A stretch of 64,000 bases of DNA from positions 1 through 64,000 of the forward strand of contig CABUVL010000002.1 of assembly GCA_902495005.1 (NCBI GenBank), written 5' to 3'. The DNA is from an uncultured Verrucomicrobiota bacterium. GTDB taxonomy: Bacteria; Verrucomicrobiota; Verrucomicrobiia; Opitutales; UBA9783. Below the pieces are notes generated by a model. It saw nothing but the letters and a program-made list of their open reading frames with translations. It did no database searches and was not told the origin of the DNA. A program made the translations under genes and the position numbers. Positions 8,924-18,673 of the stretch are shown piece after piece. How positions within the stretch are numbered: the first letter of the stretch is position 1; each line of letters starts with the position of its first letter.

Positions 8924-11626
8924 ATGACTCGTAAAATGATTTATGAATTTGGTAAGAAGACAGATGGAGACGCGACAATGCGTGCCCTTTTGGGTGGCAA
9001 AGGCGCCAACTTGGCAGAAATGTCGAGGATCGGCTTGCCGGTACCTCCAGGTTTTACCATTACGACGGAAATGTGCATCGATTACTACACGTCGGGCCAA
9101 AAACTAAAACCCGAGCTAAAAGCTGAAATTAAAACGTCCATTCAAGCGGTAGAGGCACAATTGGGTAAGCATTTTGGCGATGCTCATAATCCGTTATTAT
9201 TTTCAGTACGTTCAGGCGCGCGTGAGTCGATGCCGGGTATGATGGATACCATTTTGAATTTGGGTCTCAACGATACCACGGTGGAAGGTTTTGCAAAAGT
9301 TACCGCAAATCCTCGTTTTGCCTACGATTGTTACCGTCGTTTTATTCAAATGTACGGTGATGTCGTCATGGGTGTTGGTGCACGTTCAGAAGATGAGCAC
9401 GATCCATTCGACAGCATTATTGATGAAATTAAGGCCCGTAAGGAAGTCAAGTACGATACAGAATTGCAAGCGGAAGATTTGCAAGAATTGGTCAAGCGTT
9501 TTAAGGCATTGATTCTTGAAAGGGCTGGCAAGGCATTCCCGCAAGATGTCTTTGAACAATTGGAAGGCGCCATTGGGGCTGTGTTCGGTTCTTGGCATAA
9601 CGAACGTGCGGTCATTTATCGGCGCAAGTACAACATCCCGTCCGATTGGGGAACGGCCGTTAATGTTCAAGCGATGGTGTTCGGTAATGCGGGTGATACG
9701 AGTGCGACCGGTGTGGCTTTCACGAGAAATCCTGCAACGGGTGAAAATACATTTTACGGTGAATATTTAATTAATGCTCAAGGTGAAGATGTTGTGGCGG
9801 GTATTCGTACGCCCCATGCAATCGCACAATTGGCTCAAGAAATGCCAGAGGCGCATAAATCTCTGCTCAAAATTCGCGAAACTTTGGAACAACATTTCAA
9901 AGATATGCAAGATTTTGAGTTTACCGTTGAAAATCAACATCTGTTCATGTTGCAAACGCGTAACGGTAAGCGTACCGGTTTAGCCGCGATTAAGATTGCT
10001 TTGGATATGGTCCAAGAGGGGCTGATCGACAAAAAGATGGCCATTCAACGTATCCCCGCCGAATCGATCGCAAGCTTGCTGGTTCCCGTTTTTGATAATA
10101 AGGCGAAGAAAGAGGCTAAATGCATCGCAAGGGGCTTGCCGGCAGGACCTGGAGCCGCTTCAGGCAAGGTTGTCTTCAGCGCCGAACAAGCGGAAGCGTT
10201 GGCCGCTCAAGGTCATCGTGCCGTATTGTGTCGTGCGGAAACATCGCCGGAAGATTTGAGAGGCATGTTGGTCGCCGAAGGTATTTTGACAAGCCGAGGC
10301 GGTGTAAGTTCACACGCTGCTTTGGTTGCACGTCAAATGGGAAAAGTTTGCGTCTGCGGTGCGGGTGACTTAAATATTGATTACCGCAAGCGCTGCATAA
10401 CGGTCGGTCAAGTTTGCATTAAGGAAGGCGATATTATTTCGATTGATGGTTCTACGGGTGAGGTCTTCCAAGGGGGTATTCCGACAATGCCTTCTGAAGT
10501 TATGCAAGTCCTCTCAGGTCAATTAAAGGCTGAAGCGAGCGAGACGTATCGTATGTTCCACACCATTATGACGTGGAGTGACGAATTTCGCCAATTGGGC
10601 ATTCGTGCGAATGCAGATACACCTTCACAAGCGGCTTTGGCGTTAACCTTCGGAGCTGAAGGTACAGGATTGTGCCGGACCGAGCACATGTTCTTTGAAG
10701 GTCACCGTATCGACGCAATGCGTGAAATGATATTGGCCGATTCGACAGAGCGCCGTCGTACAGCTTTGGCAAAATTGCTTCCTTTGCAAAAGAATGACTT
10801 CAAGGGCATTTTCAAGGCCATGAAGGGTCATCCGGTTACCATTCGTTTGTTGGATCCGCCGTTGCATGAATTTTTACCGCACGACGATCAAGCCATCGAG
10901 GCTTTGTCGAAAGTGATTGGTGTAAGTGTTGAGCAAATTAAGGTGCGTTCAAGTGCCTTGGCTGAACAAAATCCAATGCTGGGTCACAGAGGTTGTCGTT
11001 TGGGTATCGCTTATCCAGAAATTACAGAGATGCAAGCGACGGCTATTTTTGAAGCGGCCGCTGAAGTTATCCGTGAGGGCCTCCCTGTAAAAGTTGAGGT
11101 GATGGTTCCGCTGGTAGGTTTTGTAAAAGAGCTGGAGCATCAAATCCGTTGTATTCGTGAGACGGCTAAAAAGGTCTGTGAACGTTTCGGCATGGAAATT
11201 CCTTACATGGTGGGTACGATGATTGAAAATCCACGTGCCACAATTTGCGCGGATAAAATTGCCGAGATTGCAGATTTCTTCAGCTTTGGTACGAATGACC
11301 TTACTCAATTGACGTTGGGTATCAGCCGTGATGATATGGGCAAGTTTTACAAGGCCTACACCGACTTGGAAATCTTTACACAAAATCCGTTTGCGTCAAT
11401 CGATGTTGAGGGCGTTGGCGAATTGGTCAAGTTGGCGGTTAGAAAAGCTAGAAGCGGCAAAAAACATATTGAATTGGGTGTTTGTGGTGAACATGGAGGC
11501 GATCCTCGTTCTGTTCAATTCTTTCACGACGTTCAATTGGATTACGTCAGCTGCTCGCCCAATCGTATTCCTATCGTACGTTTGGCGTGTGCTCAAGCGG
11601 CCTTGCGGAATCCGCACAAAGCGTAA
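8924..11626 (+). CDS. ppdK: Pyruvate, phosphate dikinase
   Basis: A full-length 900-residue PPDK, which interconverts pyruvate, ATP and Pi with phosphoenolpyruvate, AMP and PPi. The ATP-grasp domain starts with GGKGANLAEM and has SGARESMPGMMDTILNLGLN. The swivelling phosphohistidine domain has GGVSSHAALVARQMGK, with the catalytic His at about 464. The C-terminal TIM barrel has GTEGTGLCRTEHMFF-like (here GAEGTGLCRTEHMFF), FSFGTNDLTQ and the catalytic Cys in GVCGEHGGDP (about 852). It is monocistronic, with its own promoter and terminator. It probably serves PPi-linked glycolysis or gluconeogenesis. Confidence 0.97.
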   Translation: MTRKMIYEFGKKTDGDATMRALLGGKGANLAEMSRIGLPVPPGFTITTEMCIDYYTSGQKLKPELKAEIKTSIQAVEAQLGKHFGDAHNPLLFSVRSGARESMPGMMDTILNLGLNDTTVEGFAKVTANPRFAYDCYRRFIQMYGDVVMGVGARSEDEHDPFDSIIDEIKARKEVKYDTELQAEDLQELVKRFKALILERAGKAFPQDVFEQLEGAIGAVFGSWHNERAVIYRRKYNIPSDWGTAVNVQAMVFGNAGDTSATGVAFTRNPATGENTFYGEYLINAQGEDVVAGIRTPHAIAQLAQEMPEAHKSLLKIRETLEQHFKDMQDFEFTVENQHLFMLQTRNGKRTGLAAIKIALDMVQEGLIDKKMAIQRIPAESIASLLVPVFDNKAKKEAKCIARGLPAGPGAASGKVVFSAEQAEALAAQGHRAVLCRAETSPEDLRGMLVAEGILTSRGGVSSHAALVARQMGKVCVCGAGDLNIDYRKRCITVGQVCIKEGDIISIDGSTGEVFQGGIPTMPSEVMQVLSGQLKAEASETYRMFHTIMTWSDEFRQLGIRANADTPSQAALALTFGAEGTGLCRTEHMFFEGHRIDAMREMILADSTERRRTALAKLLPLQKNDFKGIFKAMKGHPVTIRLLDPPLHEFLPHDDQAIEALSKVIGVSVEQIKVRSSALAEQNPMLGHRGCRLGIAYPEITEMQATAIFEAAAEVIREGLPVKVEVMVPLVGFVKELEHQIRCIRETAKKVCERFGMEIPYMVGTMIENPRATICADKIAEIADFFSFGTNDLTQLTLGISRDDMGKFYKAYTDLEIFTQNPFASIDVEGVGELVKLAVRKARSGKKHIELGVCGEHGGDPRSVQFFHDVQLDYVSCSPNRIPIVRLACAQAALRNPHKA

Positions 11627-11651
11627 ATTTGTTTAGGTTAGTTAGTTAAAA

Positions 11652-11688
11652 ACGGGCCTCTTCTCACGGGAAGGGGCCTTGTTTTTTT
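11652..11688 (+). terminator. Terminator after ppdK
   Basis: GGCCTCTTC and GGAAGGGGCC pair (with one G-U pair) around a short loop, followed by TTG and a run of seven T, about 25 bases after the ppdK stop. Confidence 0.75.
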
Positions 11689-12445
11689 ATTCTCGGCTGT
11701 TTGATGTCGTTTAGAGTTGTTTCCTTCGATGGGGTAGGGGGTACTTATTTTGGCTGATCATTGGGGGTTTGTATTGTGGAAGACGCTCAATCCTTCGTGC
11801 CCTTTTAAAGATGAGTGTTGGTTAAGTTGCTGGATTACGTTTTACGCCAAGAGATCTAATAAAAAATTCCATTTCAATTGATGCTGCATTGACGGAATGA
11901 CTTGTAATGGTTAATGCGCTTGAGTGTTTAAGATTTAGGATGTTGCGTCCTTACGCATTTGGAGGACGATGCTTGTTTTCTTCAGTTTGCTTTATGAGTC
12001 GCATGCATCTTTTCGATGCCTGTGAAAATAAACGGCTGTATTTTTTAGCAATTCTTCTGTTTATTATAAATTGTAAAAGCGACAGTTTTTTATGATTGTG
12101 TGTAAAAGTATCTTGGCAACATAAATACTAAACTTACTTGCAATCAAATCAGTTTTTATTTAGCCAAAAGATATACTTATTTATTTTTAAGGGAAGTAAT
12201 GGACCCCTTGCATAAATCCAATTACTTCCCTAGGACACTCTCTTGCTGTTTAAACGAACACTTGCATATTTTCATATGCCCCTTGCGACGTCTATAACAA
12301 AACTATAAGTTAATAGTGGATGAAATTTTTAAAAAATCAACTAAAAAATAGTTTTTTTATAAAAAATAAACGTTTTTTGCATATAATTCGCTTCTATTAT
12401 ACAAAAAGACTTTACTTTTTTAACAATTAATTAGACAATGTAGTT
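11689..12445. other. Gap without recognisable gene
   Basis: About 750 bases. The only ATG frame of note (11907-12095) resembles nothing and has no ribosome-binding site. The part from 12290 to 12440 is very AT-rich and probably holds the promoter of the regulator gene that follows. The inverted repeat at 12191-12230 is listed separately. Confidence 0.5.
12191..12230. repeat. Perfect-armed palindrome upstream of regulator gene
   Basis: GGGAAGTAATGGA pairs with TCC(A)ATTACTTCCC, a 13-bp stem with one bulged A and a 13-base loop. There is no T run on either side, so it does not look like a terminator. It lies 215 bases before the regulator gene. Nine bases of each arm recur in the groEL terminator at 25200-25232. 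Confidence 0.6.
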
Positions 12446-13132
12446 GTGTTTATAGGTACTGGGGTTAGCGATGAAAAGATCGATGTGGCACTTACAGATT
12501 TTTCTGTTGGCAAGGTCATTCGTCGTCTTATGGATGAGCTGCAGATGACCGAGGCCGAATTGTGCAGGGGGGTAAATTTACCACAAACGACCATCAATCG
12601 GCTTCTATCGTGTCAAACAAATGACCCACGCATGAGTACCTTGGCCGCCATCGCAAAATTTTTTGATGTGACCATTGAACAACTTATGGGCGTCGAGCCG
12701 TTGGTCCTGAATGCCGGAGTCCGTATGCTTAAGGGGTCTGTGTTGCCGATTATTCCCTGGGAGCATCTTACGACTTGGTTGGAGACCAATACATGTAAGG
12801 ACAGTGCTACGCAGTACGTTAAAACGGAAAAATTTTTAAATAAGGGTTCCTTTGCCAGCTATAACCCGTTGTCGACAAATGAATATTTTAATGGACGTTG
12901 TTTGCTGTTGTTCAATGTCCAAGCTTGTTGCGAGGTTTTGGATGGGCAAATTGTTTTAGCCGACTTGGGCGATGGAAATCTTGCCTTGCGCACAATTATT
13001 CGAGAGGGCAATGAGGTTTTCTTGAAGCGTTTGTTCGCACCTTACGAAATCAAGCCCTTTGAAAACTCTTATGCCGTAAAAGCGCAAGTTGTTGAAATGC
13101 GTAAGTCGTTTGTAGATGATCAAACTTATTGA
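12446..13132 (+). CDS. XRE-family regulator with S24/LexA-like C-terminal domain
   Basis: A 228-residue protein. Residues 15-75 form a helix-turn-helix of the XRE/phage-repressor type (MTEAELCRGVNLPQTTINRL, then the HTH-associated LAAIAKFFDVTIEQLMG). The second half looks like a LexA/CI S24 domain (LPIIPWEHL, then GQIVLADLGDGNLALRTI). The usual catalytic Ser before the turn is not evident, so self-cleavage is doubtful. The GTG at 12446 is the open-frame start; a later start is possible because the first 17 residues are not conserved-looking. It overlaps the rsmG region closely. Confidence 0.72.
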   Translation: MFIGTGVSDEKIDVALTDFSVGKVIRRLMDELQMTEAELCRGVNLPQTTINRLLSCQTNDPRMSTLAAIAKFFDVTIEQLMGVEPLVLNAGVRMLKGSVLPIIPWEHLTTWLETNTCKDSATQYVKTEKFLNKGSFASYNPLSTNEYFNGRCLLLFNVQACCEVLDGQIVLADLGDGNLALRTIIREGNEVFLKRLFAPYEIKPFENSYAVKAQVVEMRKSFVDDQTY

Positions 13133-13134
13133 GC

Positions 13135-13743
13135 ATGGAACGTTTTAGAGCTTATTTCCCGAACTTGCCGGAGCTTTGCTGGCAACAATTATCACTTTAC
13201 GCCACGTACCTGAGGGAGTGGAATGAGAAGATTAATCTCATCGCGCGTTCCGATATTGATAATTTGGAGGAAAAGCATATGCTGCCCGTGTTGGCTTTTT
13301 GGGAATTGGTGCGCTGGAAATCTTCTTTGCGCGTGTTGGATGTCGGAACGGGCGGTGGCATTCCTGGGCTTCTTTTGGCTATTTTGTACCCGGACAATCA
13401 GTTTGTATTGTTGGACTCTATTCAGAAAAAAATCCGGGTTGTTCAATCAATTGCCACGCGTTTGGAATTGAAGAATGTACAAACATGTTGTGAGCGGCTC
13501 GAGAACCATACTCAAAAGTACGACGCAATTGTGGGACGTTTTGTAACGTCATTTGATAAATTTGTTCAAATGACACAATCACACTTGAAGCGGAAGAACA
13601 ATGGCATCTTTTATTGGTCAGGTGGAGATGCCCTGGTTGACCTGCCTCCTGCCTTGGTTAAGAAGACCCATGTTTTTGATTTGGAGCAATTTTTCTCGTC
13701 GCGCTATTGTGAACAAAAGAAAATTCTGCATTTTCAGCCGTGA
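13135..13743 (+). CDS. rsmG: 16S rRNA (guanine527-N7)-methyltransferase
   Basis: RsmG/GidB of about 202 residues. The SAM-binding motif VLDVGTGGGIPGLLLAILYP is followed by the acidic loop FVLLDSIQKKI and by VGRFVTSFDKF, all in family order. It methylates G527 of 16S rRNA. The ATG at 13135 is chosen over an in-frame TTG at 13129. It starts two bases after the regulator's stop, so the two are probably co-transcribed. Confidence 0.9.
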   Translation: MERFRAYFPNLPELCWQQLSLYATYLREWNEKINLIARSDIDNLEEKHMLPVLAFWELVRWKSSLRVLDVGTGGGIPGLLLAILYPDNQFVLLDSIQKKIRVVQSIATRLELKNVQTCCERLENHTQKYDAIVGRFVTSFDKFVQMTQSHLKRKNNGIFYWSGGDALVDLPPALVKKTHVFDLEQFFSSRYCEQKKILHFQP

Positions 13744-13835
13744 TGTGCGTGATATCCACGTATCAACGCTTACGTTTCTTGTTGAAAAATCATTGACTTC
13801 GAGTCAAAGTCTCCTAGGGTAGTAAAAGATTAAGG

Positions 13836-13913
13836 CGGGACGTAACTCAGTCTGGCTAGAGTGCATGCTTTGGGAGCATGAGGTCGTAGGTTCAAATCCT
13901 ATCGTCCCGACCA
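13836..13913 (+). tRNA. tRNA-Pro (anticodon TGG)
   Basis: The acceptor stem CGGGACG pairs perfectly with CGTCCCG, followed by discriminator A and an encoded CCA. The D arm is ACTC...GAGT, the anticodon arm CATGC-TTTGGGA-GCATG, and the T loop TTCAAAT is standard. The anticodon TGG reads proline codons. Confidence 0.95.
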
Positions 13914-13936
13914 TAATAGTGATATCTTGTACGTTA

Positions 13937-14980
13937 ATGCGCTTCAAAAATGTAATCATCGAGTCAATGGCCTGTGCTTTGCCCGACGAATGTTGGACTT
14001 CTGCGTACATTGAAAGTTGCCTTGAGCCTCTTTATGAGCGTCTTAAGTTGCCGCAAGGCCGTTTGGCAATGATGACGGGCATAGAAGAACGCCGCTGTTG
14101 GTCACGTTCTTTTTTACCTTCGGAAGCTTCTATCTTGGCCGGCAAGCAGGTCTTGAAGCAATCTGCCATTCCGCTGGATCACATTGATGTTTTAATTCAC
14201 GCATCTGTGTGCAGGGATCGGCTGGAGCCGTCGACGGCGGCGTACGTGCATCGTGGATTACATTTGCCTTCAAATACGCAGATTTTTGATTTATCAAACG
14301 CGTGCCTGGGTGTTCTTAATGCAATGGTGGTGGGGGCTTCTATGATTGAAAGTGGAAGTGCGCGTGCGGTGCTCATTGTTTCGGGAGAAAATGGAAGACC
14401 TCTGTTGGATTGGACCTTGTCGCGTTTGATGGAAGATAAGTCCCTCACCCGTAAAACAATTAAGCCGTTTTTTGCAAATTTGACCATCGGTTCCGGTGCC
14501 GTCGGCCTGTTGTTGTGTCACCGACAATACGTCAATGTGCCCAAGCCTATTTTACTGGGTGGTATTGTTAAGACAAATTCAGACGCGTGTACCTTGTGTG
14601 AAGGTGGCGTAGGTGCGGGGGATCATTTAACGATGCAAACGGAGGCAGATAAGCTACTCACGGCGGGTATCCAGCTTTCAAAAGAGGCTTGGAACGCATT
14701 TCAAGCAGAGATGGCTTGGAGTAATGAAACGGCACAATGCATTATCACGCATCAGGTGGGACGTCAGCATCAAAAGAAGTTGTACGAGGCTTTGGGCTTA
14801 GATCCGACGAAAGATTATTCTACGTTTCCTTTCTTAGGCAATACCGGCTCTGTGGCATTGCCAATTACACTGTGCAAGGCAGTTGAAAATCAACGTATTA
14901 AAAACATGATGCCCGTATTACTCTTGGGGATTGGAAGTGGCCTCAGTACCATCATGTTAGGGCTTCAATGGCAAAAATAG
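13937..14980 (+). CDS. oleA: OleA-like thiolase (3-oxoacyl-ACP synthase III family)
   Basis: A 347-residue thiolase-fold condensing enzyme. The active-site Cys is in SNACLGVLNAM (about residue 123), the His in CIITHQVGRQH (about 272) and the Asn in FLGNTGSVALP (about 302). OleA joins two fatty acyl-CoAs head to head to make a beta-keto acid for long-chain olefins; FabH would make acetoacetyl-ACP. The adjoining OleB-like hydrolase favours OleA. An open frame runs upstream into tRNA-Pro, so the first ATG clear of the tRNA (13937) is taken. It has no good ribosome-binding site. Confidence 0.78.
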   Translation: MRFKNVIIESMACALPDECWTSAYIESCLEPLYERLKLPQGRLAMMTGIEERRCWSRSFLPSEASILAGKQVLKQSAIPLDHIDVLIHASVCRDRLEPSTAAYVHRGLHLPSNTQIFDLSNACLGVLNAMVVGASMIESGSARAVLIVSGENGRPLLDWTLSRLMEDKSLTRKTIKPFFANLTIGSGAVGLLLCHRQYVNVPKPILLGGIVKTNSDACTLCEGGVGAGDHLTMQTEADKLLTAGIQLSKEAWNAFQAEMAWSNETAQCIITHQVGRQHQKKLYEALGLDPTKDYSTFPFLGNTGSVALPITLCKAVENQRIKNMMPVLLLGIGSGLSTIMLGLQWQK

Positions 14981-14986
14981 GCAGTT

Positions 14987-15910
14987 ATGATTCCATTTGA
15001 CGGCATTCGATCTTTGTACCCATTTAAAGGGAAATACCTTACATTGCAAACGCCGCAAGGTCGAGAGCCCGTACGCTTGCATTATTTGGATGAAGGTCGT
15101 GGAGAACCGGTAGTCATGCTGCACGGGAATCCAACCTGGTCATTTTTTTACAGAAACCTGGTTAAAAATTTAAGGAATTGCTGCAGGTGTTTGGTGCCCG
15201 ATCATATCGGCTGCGGTTTATCGGACAAGCCACGGCATTACCCTTACTGTTTGGCAACGCATGTTGAAAATACGATACAATGGCTGACGCAACTCAAAAT
15301 AGGTCGATTCCACTTGGTTGTGCACGATTGGGGAGGCGCTATAGGCATGGGGGTCGCAACCCGTTGGCCAGCGCGTGTTAAGACCTTGACGATCCTTAAT
15401 TCGGCCGCTTTTTTGGCAGATAAAATTCCGTTTCGGATTGCTCTGTGCCGTTTCCCATTGCTGGGCGCTTGGGCGATCAAACACGCCAACGTGTTTGTGC
15501 GGGCTGCCTTGTACATGGCGTCGGAAAATGGATTAGATGCTCAGACGAAGAAGGGTTATCTATTCCCTTATCAATGCACACGCGACCGTGTTGCCATCAA
15601 TGCCTTCGTGCAAGATATTCCCATGAACGCGAAGCACCCTTCCTACAGCGTTTTGGAAAAAATTCAAAATGATTTGTGGATCTTGGAAAACAAGCCGAGC
15701 TTATTGGTCTGGGGAATGCAAGATTTTTGTTTTACGCCCTATTTCTTAGAGCAGTGGCGGTCTTACCTACCGAATGCAAGTGTCCATTGCCTTCACGATG
15801 CGGGACATTATGTTTTGGAAGATGCCTGCGAAGAATCTTGCAGCTTAATCCGACAATTTATGGTGTCGCATCAATCCGTAGACCCTCTTTTGAAAAGTCT
15901 TGCACAATAA
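14987..15910 (+). CDS. oleB: OleB-like alpha/beta hydrolase (haloalkane dehalogenase superfamily)
   Basis: A 307-residue alpha/beta hydrolase. HGNPTWSFFYRNL supplies the oxyanion hole, VVHDWGGAIGMG the nucleophile Asp (about 114), VWGMQDFCF a likely acid position and HDAGHYVLED the catalytic His. This pattern is shared by haloalkane dehalogenases and OleB beta-lactone decarboxylases. It lies six bases after oleA, as in ole clusters, which favours OleB: release of CO2 from a beta-lactone to give a cis-olefin. OleC and OleD are not in this window. Confidence 0.75.
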   Translation: MIPFDGIRSLYPFKGKYLTLQTPQGREPVRLHYLDEGRGEPVVMLHGNPTWSFFYRNLVKNLRNCCRCLVPDHIGCGLSDKPRHYPYCLATHVENTIQWLTQLKIGRFHLVVHDWGGAIGMGVATRWPARVKTLTILNSAAFLADKIPFRIALCRFPLLGAWAIKHANVFVRAALYMASENGLDAQTKKGYLFPYQCTRDRVAINAFVQDIPMNAKHPSYSVLEKIQNDLWILENKPSLLVWGMQDFCFTPYFLEQWRSYLPNASVHCLHDAGHYVLEDACEESCSLIRQFMVSHQSVDPLLKSLAQ

Positions 15911-16299
15911 AGAGGGGGCGGGCCTGTGAAGATTTAATTGGTCTGTAATGGAGTTAATGCGAAGCCGGTTGGTTGGGCAATCAAGGAACTTTTGGCGTTG
16001 GGTGTTACGTGGAAACGTTTGCTCTTGTTCGTCGAACTTTGCGGACGAATCAATAGTGAGAAATTATAGATAATTTTGGTGTTTTGTTGAGTCGTTTATT
16101 TTTCTGAAAAAGATTCAAGGCTCAAACTTTGCTTAAGGCTAAAAATATAAAATACTTTGTCCCTTCTGTCAAACGAGCCCGGCGTACTTTTCTCAATAAC
16201 CGGCAAGACAACTTGGAGGGGGTATAATTGTTTGTATTTTGTTCATTTTCAATCCTTCGTTTAATTGGAATTTTTTTGAAGAGCTGTAAGCCTTAAAAT
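15911..16299. other. Gap without recognisable gene
   Basis: About 390 bases between the oleB stop and the pil operon terminator. No open frame, RNA landmark or repeat was seen. No oleC or oleD remnant is recognisable. Confidence 0.5.
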
Positions 16300-16336
16300 A
16301 AACAAGTGCAGGGGTAAAAACGCCCTGCACTTGTTT
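16300..16336 (-). terminator. Terminator of the pilMNOPQ-like operon
   Basis: AAACAAGTGCAGGG and CCCTGCACTTGTTT form a perfect 14-bp stem around a 9-base loop. On the minus strand it is followed by ATTTTAAGG. It lies nine bases after the secretin stop. Confidence 0.75.
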
Positions 16337-16344
16337 AGAAGATT

Positions 16345-18162
16345 TTATTTCGTGTTATTTGTCTTTGTACTTTTTGTAATATATTGGTGCGTGCTATGTT
16401 TCTTTGTACGGTATTTATGTCTTGGTTTTACGCTTTGATAGGGAACAAAGTTAGAAATGCTTTCCTTTGTTTCTGCTATATCTTGTTTAATCTTTTTGTG
16501 CTCAACCATATCTTCGAGTTGTGCCTTTAAGCTTTGAATCTCTGCGTACATCTTTTGTTCTTGTTCAGATAAATCTTCGCCAGGCAAATCGTTTTTTGTT
16601 AAACCTAAATCGTGCAATTTCTTAGACGATACATTTTTAGTTTCCTTATTTTGTGGGTACAAGATAGTACCGTCGTAGGCAATTTGTGTCGCAGATAAGA
16701 AAATTAGTAGATTTGTAACATCGTCCTTCAATGTTTTATCGGAAAACAGTTTCCCTAAGAGCGGAATGTCACCGAAGAATGGAACCTTATTTACCTTATC
16801 TTGTTTGGTTTGTGTCATAAGACCTCCGATGGCGATAGTGTATCCACTTTTAATTGTAACCATACTGTCAGTTTTCTTTTGGCTGATTTGAGGGTAGTTA
16901 ATAGAACTGGTACCTCCACTGCTTTTTGTTTCAAACGGTACTGTTTTGGTTTGGCTTGACAAAGACGGTTCTATTTTGAGTGTAATAAACTCTGCTTGGA
17001 CTTTAGGTGTTACTTTCAATTCAAGACCAATAGGCTTTTCTTCAAACCCGCTGATCTCATATGAAGCTTGGTCGGAATTGTAAGAATAGTTGGGGACAGG
17101 ATAATTTTCAACAACGGACATAGTGGCAGGTACGTTATTCATGGTAATGATGGTTGGATTGGATAATGTTTTTCCAATATTATCCGTTTGAGAAAAGTTG
17201 AAAGTGGAGCTCAGTGTTTTAATAACCAACGATTGTGGCTTAAAGGCTTTGCTGTTGTTTAACCTACGTGTGATCGTGCCATCCGTACTACTGCTCGAGT
17301 CACTACTTGAACCATTATTGGTAGAAGTACTACTACTGCTCGAGCTTTCTGGATCATTGATGGAGGCTGTTAAAGAGCTTGGCCATGAAAAGCCAAAACT
17401 ATCAGAGACGTTTTTACTGGCTTCGACGAATTTTGCTTCAATCATAACCTGTGCTTCTGGCTTGTCGAGTGTGTCAATGATTGAGTGTAATACGCTTATA
17501 TTTTTAGACCTGTCCGTAATAATGAGGACATTGGAGCGTTCGTTAAAGGTAATTTTACCACCATTGTCATTATCGACAAAATCCTTTAATTCTTCAGCTA
17601 CTTTTTTTGCATCTGCGAACTTTAATAGGAATGTTTCTGTTTTTAGAGGTTCGTTGTTTATGGATTCAAGTGAACAGATTTGAATGATATTGTCGTATTT
17701 TGTGTATGTACAGCCTACAGGGCCTAAGACGGACTCTAATAATGATTCCCAAGTGGTATTTTTTAGACGAATTGTGACACTTCCCTTCAGGGTGGATGGA
17801 ATAATAATATTGAGATCGTACAATTCGGACACGTAGCGTAATACTTGTTTTATATCTTCGTTAACAAAATCTACGGAGATAAAATCCCCATTTGTTTTTG
17901 TCGCAGGTGGATTATCCTTAAAAGTAACTACAATATTGTTGTCTAAATTGGCATCCGAAGAGATGTCAGATTGTGCATTATCTTTCGGTGTTTGAATCGT
18001 TTGATTAAGGTCAGCAAAAGAAGGCAGCGGAGCTTTTAATTTAAAATTTGATGGGAGTTGCGTATCCATGAAAGCATAATGGCATTGAGAAAAGAAAGAG
18101 ATTATGAAGGCCACCTTTATTGCTTGATGTTGGTTCGATAACGAGATCTTCTTATTTTTCAT
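16345..18162 (-). CDS. pilQ: Secretin, PilQ/GspD family
   Basis: A 605-residue outer-membrane secretin. A signal-like hydrophobic stretch lies at residues 15-30. An N0/STN-type domain follows (VDFVNEDIKQVLRYVSEL, about 92-160), then an N1 ring domain (LKFADAKKVAEELKDFV) and the secretin barrel (about 235-510: VMIEAKFVEA, then GGLMTQTKQDKVNKVPFFGD-like ending). A Ser-rich loop (about 275-300) interrupts the barrel. The last 90 residues are a charged coiled-coil-like tail ending in a Lys/Thr/His-rich segment. The position after pilM-N-O-P-like genes points to a type IV pilus secretin, but a T2SS role is not excluded. Confidence 0.85.
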   Translation of the reverse strand: MKNKKISLSNQHQAIKVAFIISFFSQCHYAFMDTQLPSNFKLKAPLPSFADLNQTIQTPKDNAQSDISSDANLDNNIVVTFKDNPPATKTNGDFISVDFVNEDIKQVLRYVSELYDLNIIIPSTLKGSVTIRLKNTTWESLLESVLGPVGCTYTKYDNIIQICSLESINNEPLKTETFLLKFADAKKVAEELKDFVDNDNGGKITFNERSNVLIITDRSKNISVLHSIIDTLDKPEAQVMIEAKFVEASKNVSDSFGFSWPSSLTASINDPESSSSSSTSTNNGSSSDSSSSTDGTITRRLNNSKAFKPQSLVIKTLSSTFNFSQTDNIGKTLSNPTIITMNNVPATMSVVENYPVPNYSYNSDQASYEISGFEEKPIGLELKVTPKVQAEFITLKIEPSLSSQTKTVPFETKSSGGTSSINYPQISQKKTDSMVTIKSGYTIAIGGLMTQTKQDKVNKVPFFGDIPLLGKLFSDKTLKDDVTNLLIFLSATQIAYDGTILYPQNKETKNVSSKKLHDLGLTKNDLPGEDLSEQEQKMYAEIQSLKAQLEDMVEHKKIKQDIAETKESISNFVPYQSVKPRHKYRTKKHSTHQYITKSTKTNNTK

Positions 18163-18166
18163 GTTG

Positions 18167-18673
18167 TTAATAGTTAAAGGTTAATGAGTAATTGTTTAAT
18201 TTGAGAGTAAAAGACTTCTTTTGAATATTTCTAATGGAAATTTCAAATGTTTTTCCTTTGTATTCAACTTGTAAGATGGTCTTTTCACTGATCACTTGTT
18301 TGCCACCGATACAGAGGAAAAGTTTACCATCCTTTTCAATGCATCCAGAGGGTTGTAAAGAACGGCCCACATTACTGAGAATAATAAGTTCGTTGGCCGT
18401 TTGAGGCTTAATGACAGGTTCAGGTTCTGGTTCTTCCGTGATAATGGGTTCTACTGTTGTTTCTGCTTTTTCATCAAAAAAGAAGGGGGAATCTAAATCT
18501 TCAAAATCTATGATTTTAATTTTTAAGAGATGTTCAAGATCTTGCAGCGCTTGTTGGCGATCTTTAATGGAGATAATTGTATTCGCATTTGATGTTTTTC
18601 CACGAGGTGCGGCTCTTAATGTGATTGCACATGCGGTAAGAATTGTTAGGAAAACGTAAATATGCTTATGCAT
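18167..18673 (-). CDS. pilP: PilP-like periplasmic protein
   Basis: About 168 residues with a signal peptide (HKHIYVFLTILTACAITLRA). A linker contains an acidic Pro-rich stretch (EEPEPEPVIKP). The C-terminal beta domain contains GKQVISEKTILQVEYKGKT, resembling PilP/GspC-type pieces that link the inner-membrane complex to the secretin. The ATG at 18673 is chosen because GGAGG lies five bases upstream; it overlaps the pilO stop by eight bases. Similarity to PilP is weak and the call rests partly on gene order. Confidence 0.6.
   Translation of the reverse strand: MHKHIYVFLTILTACAITLRAAPRGKTSNANTIISIKDRQQALQDLEHLLKIKIIDFEDLDSPFFFDEKAETTVEPIITEEPEPEPVIKPQTANELIILSNVGRSLQPSGCIEKDGKLFLCIGGKQVISEKTILQVEYKGKTFEISIRNIQKKSFTLKLNNYSLTFNY

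Noticed and set aside
13865..13936. Longer start for the OleA-like gene
   Set aside because: It would run through the tRNA-Pro gene.
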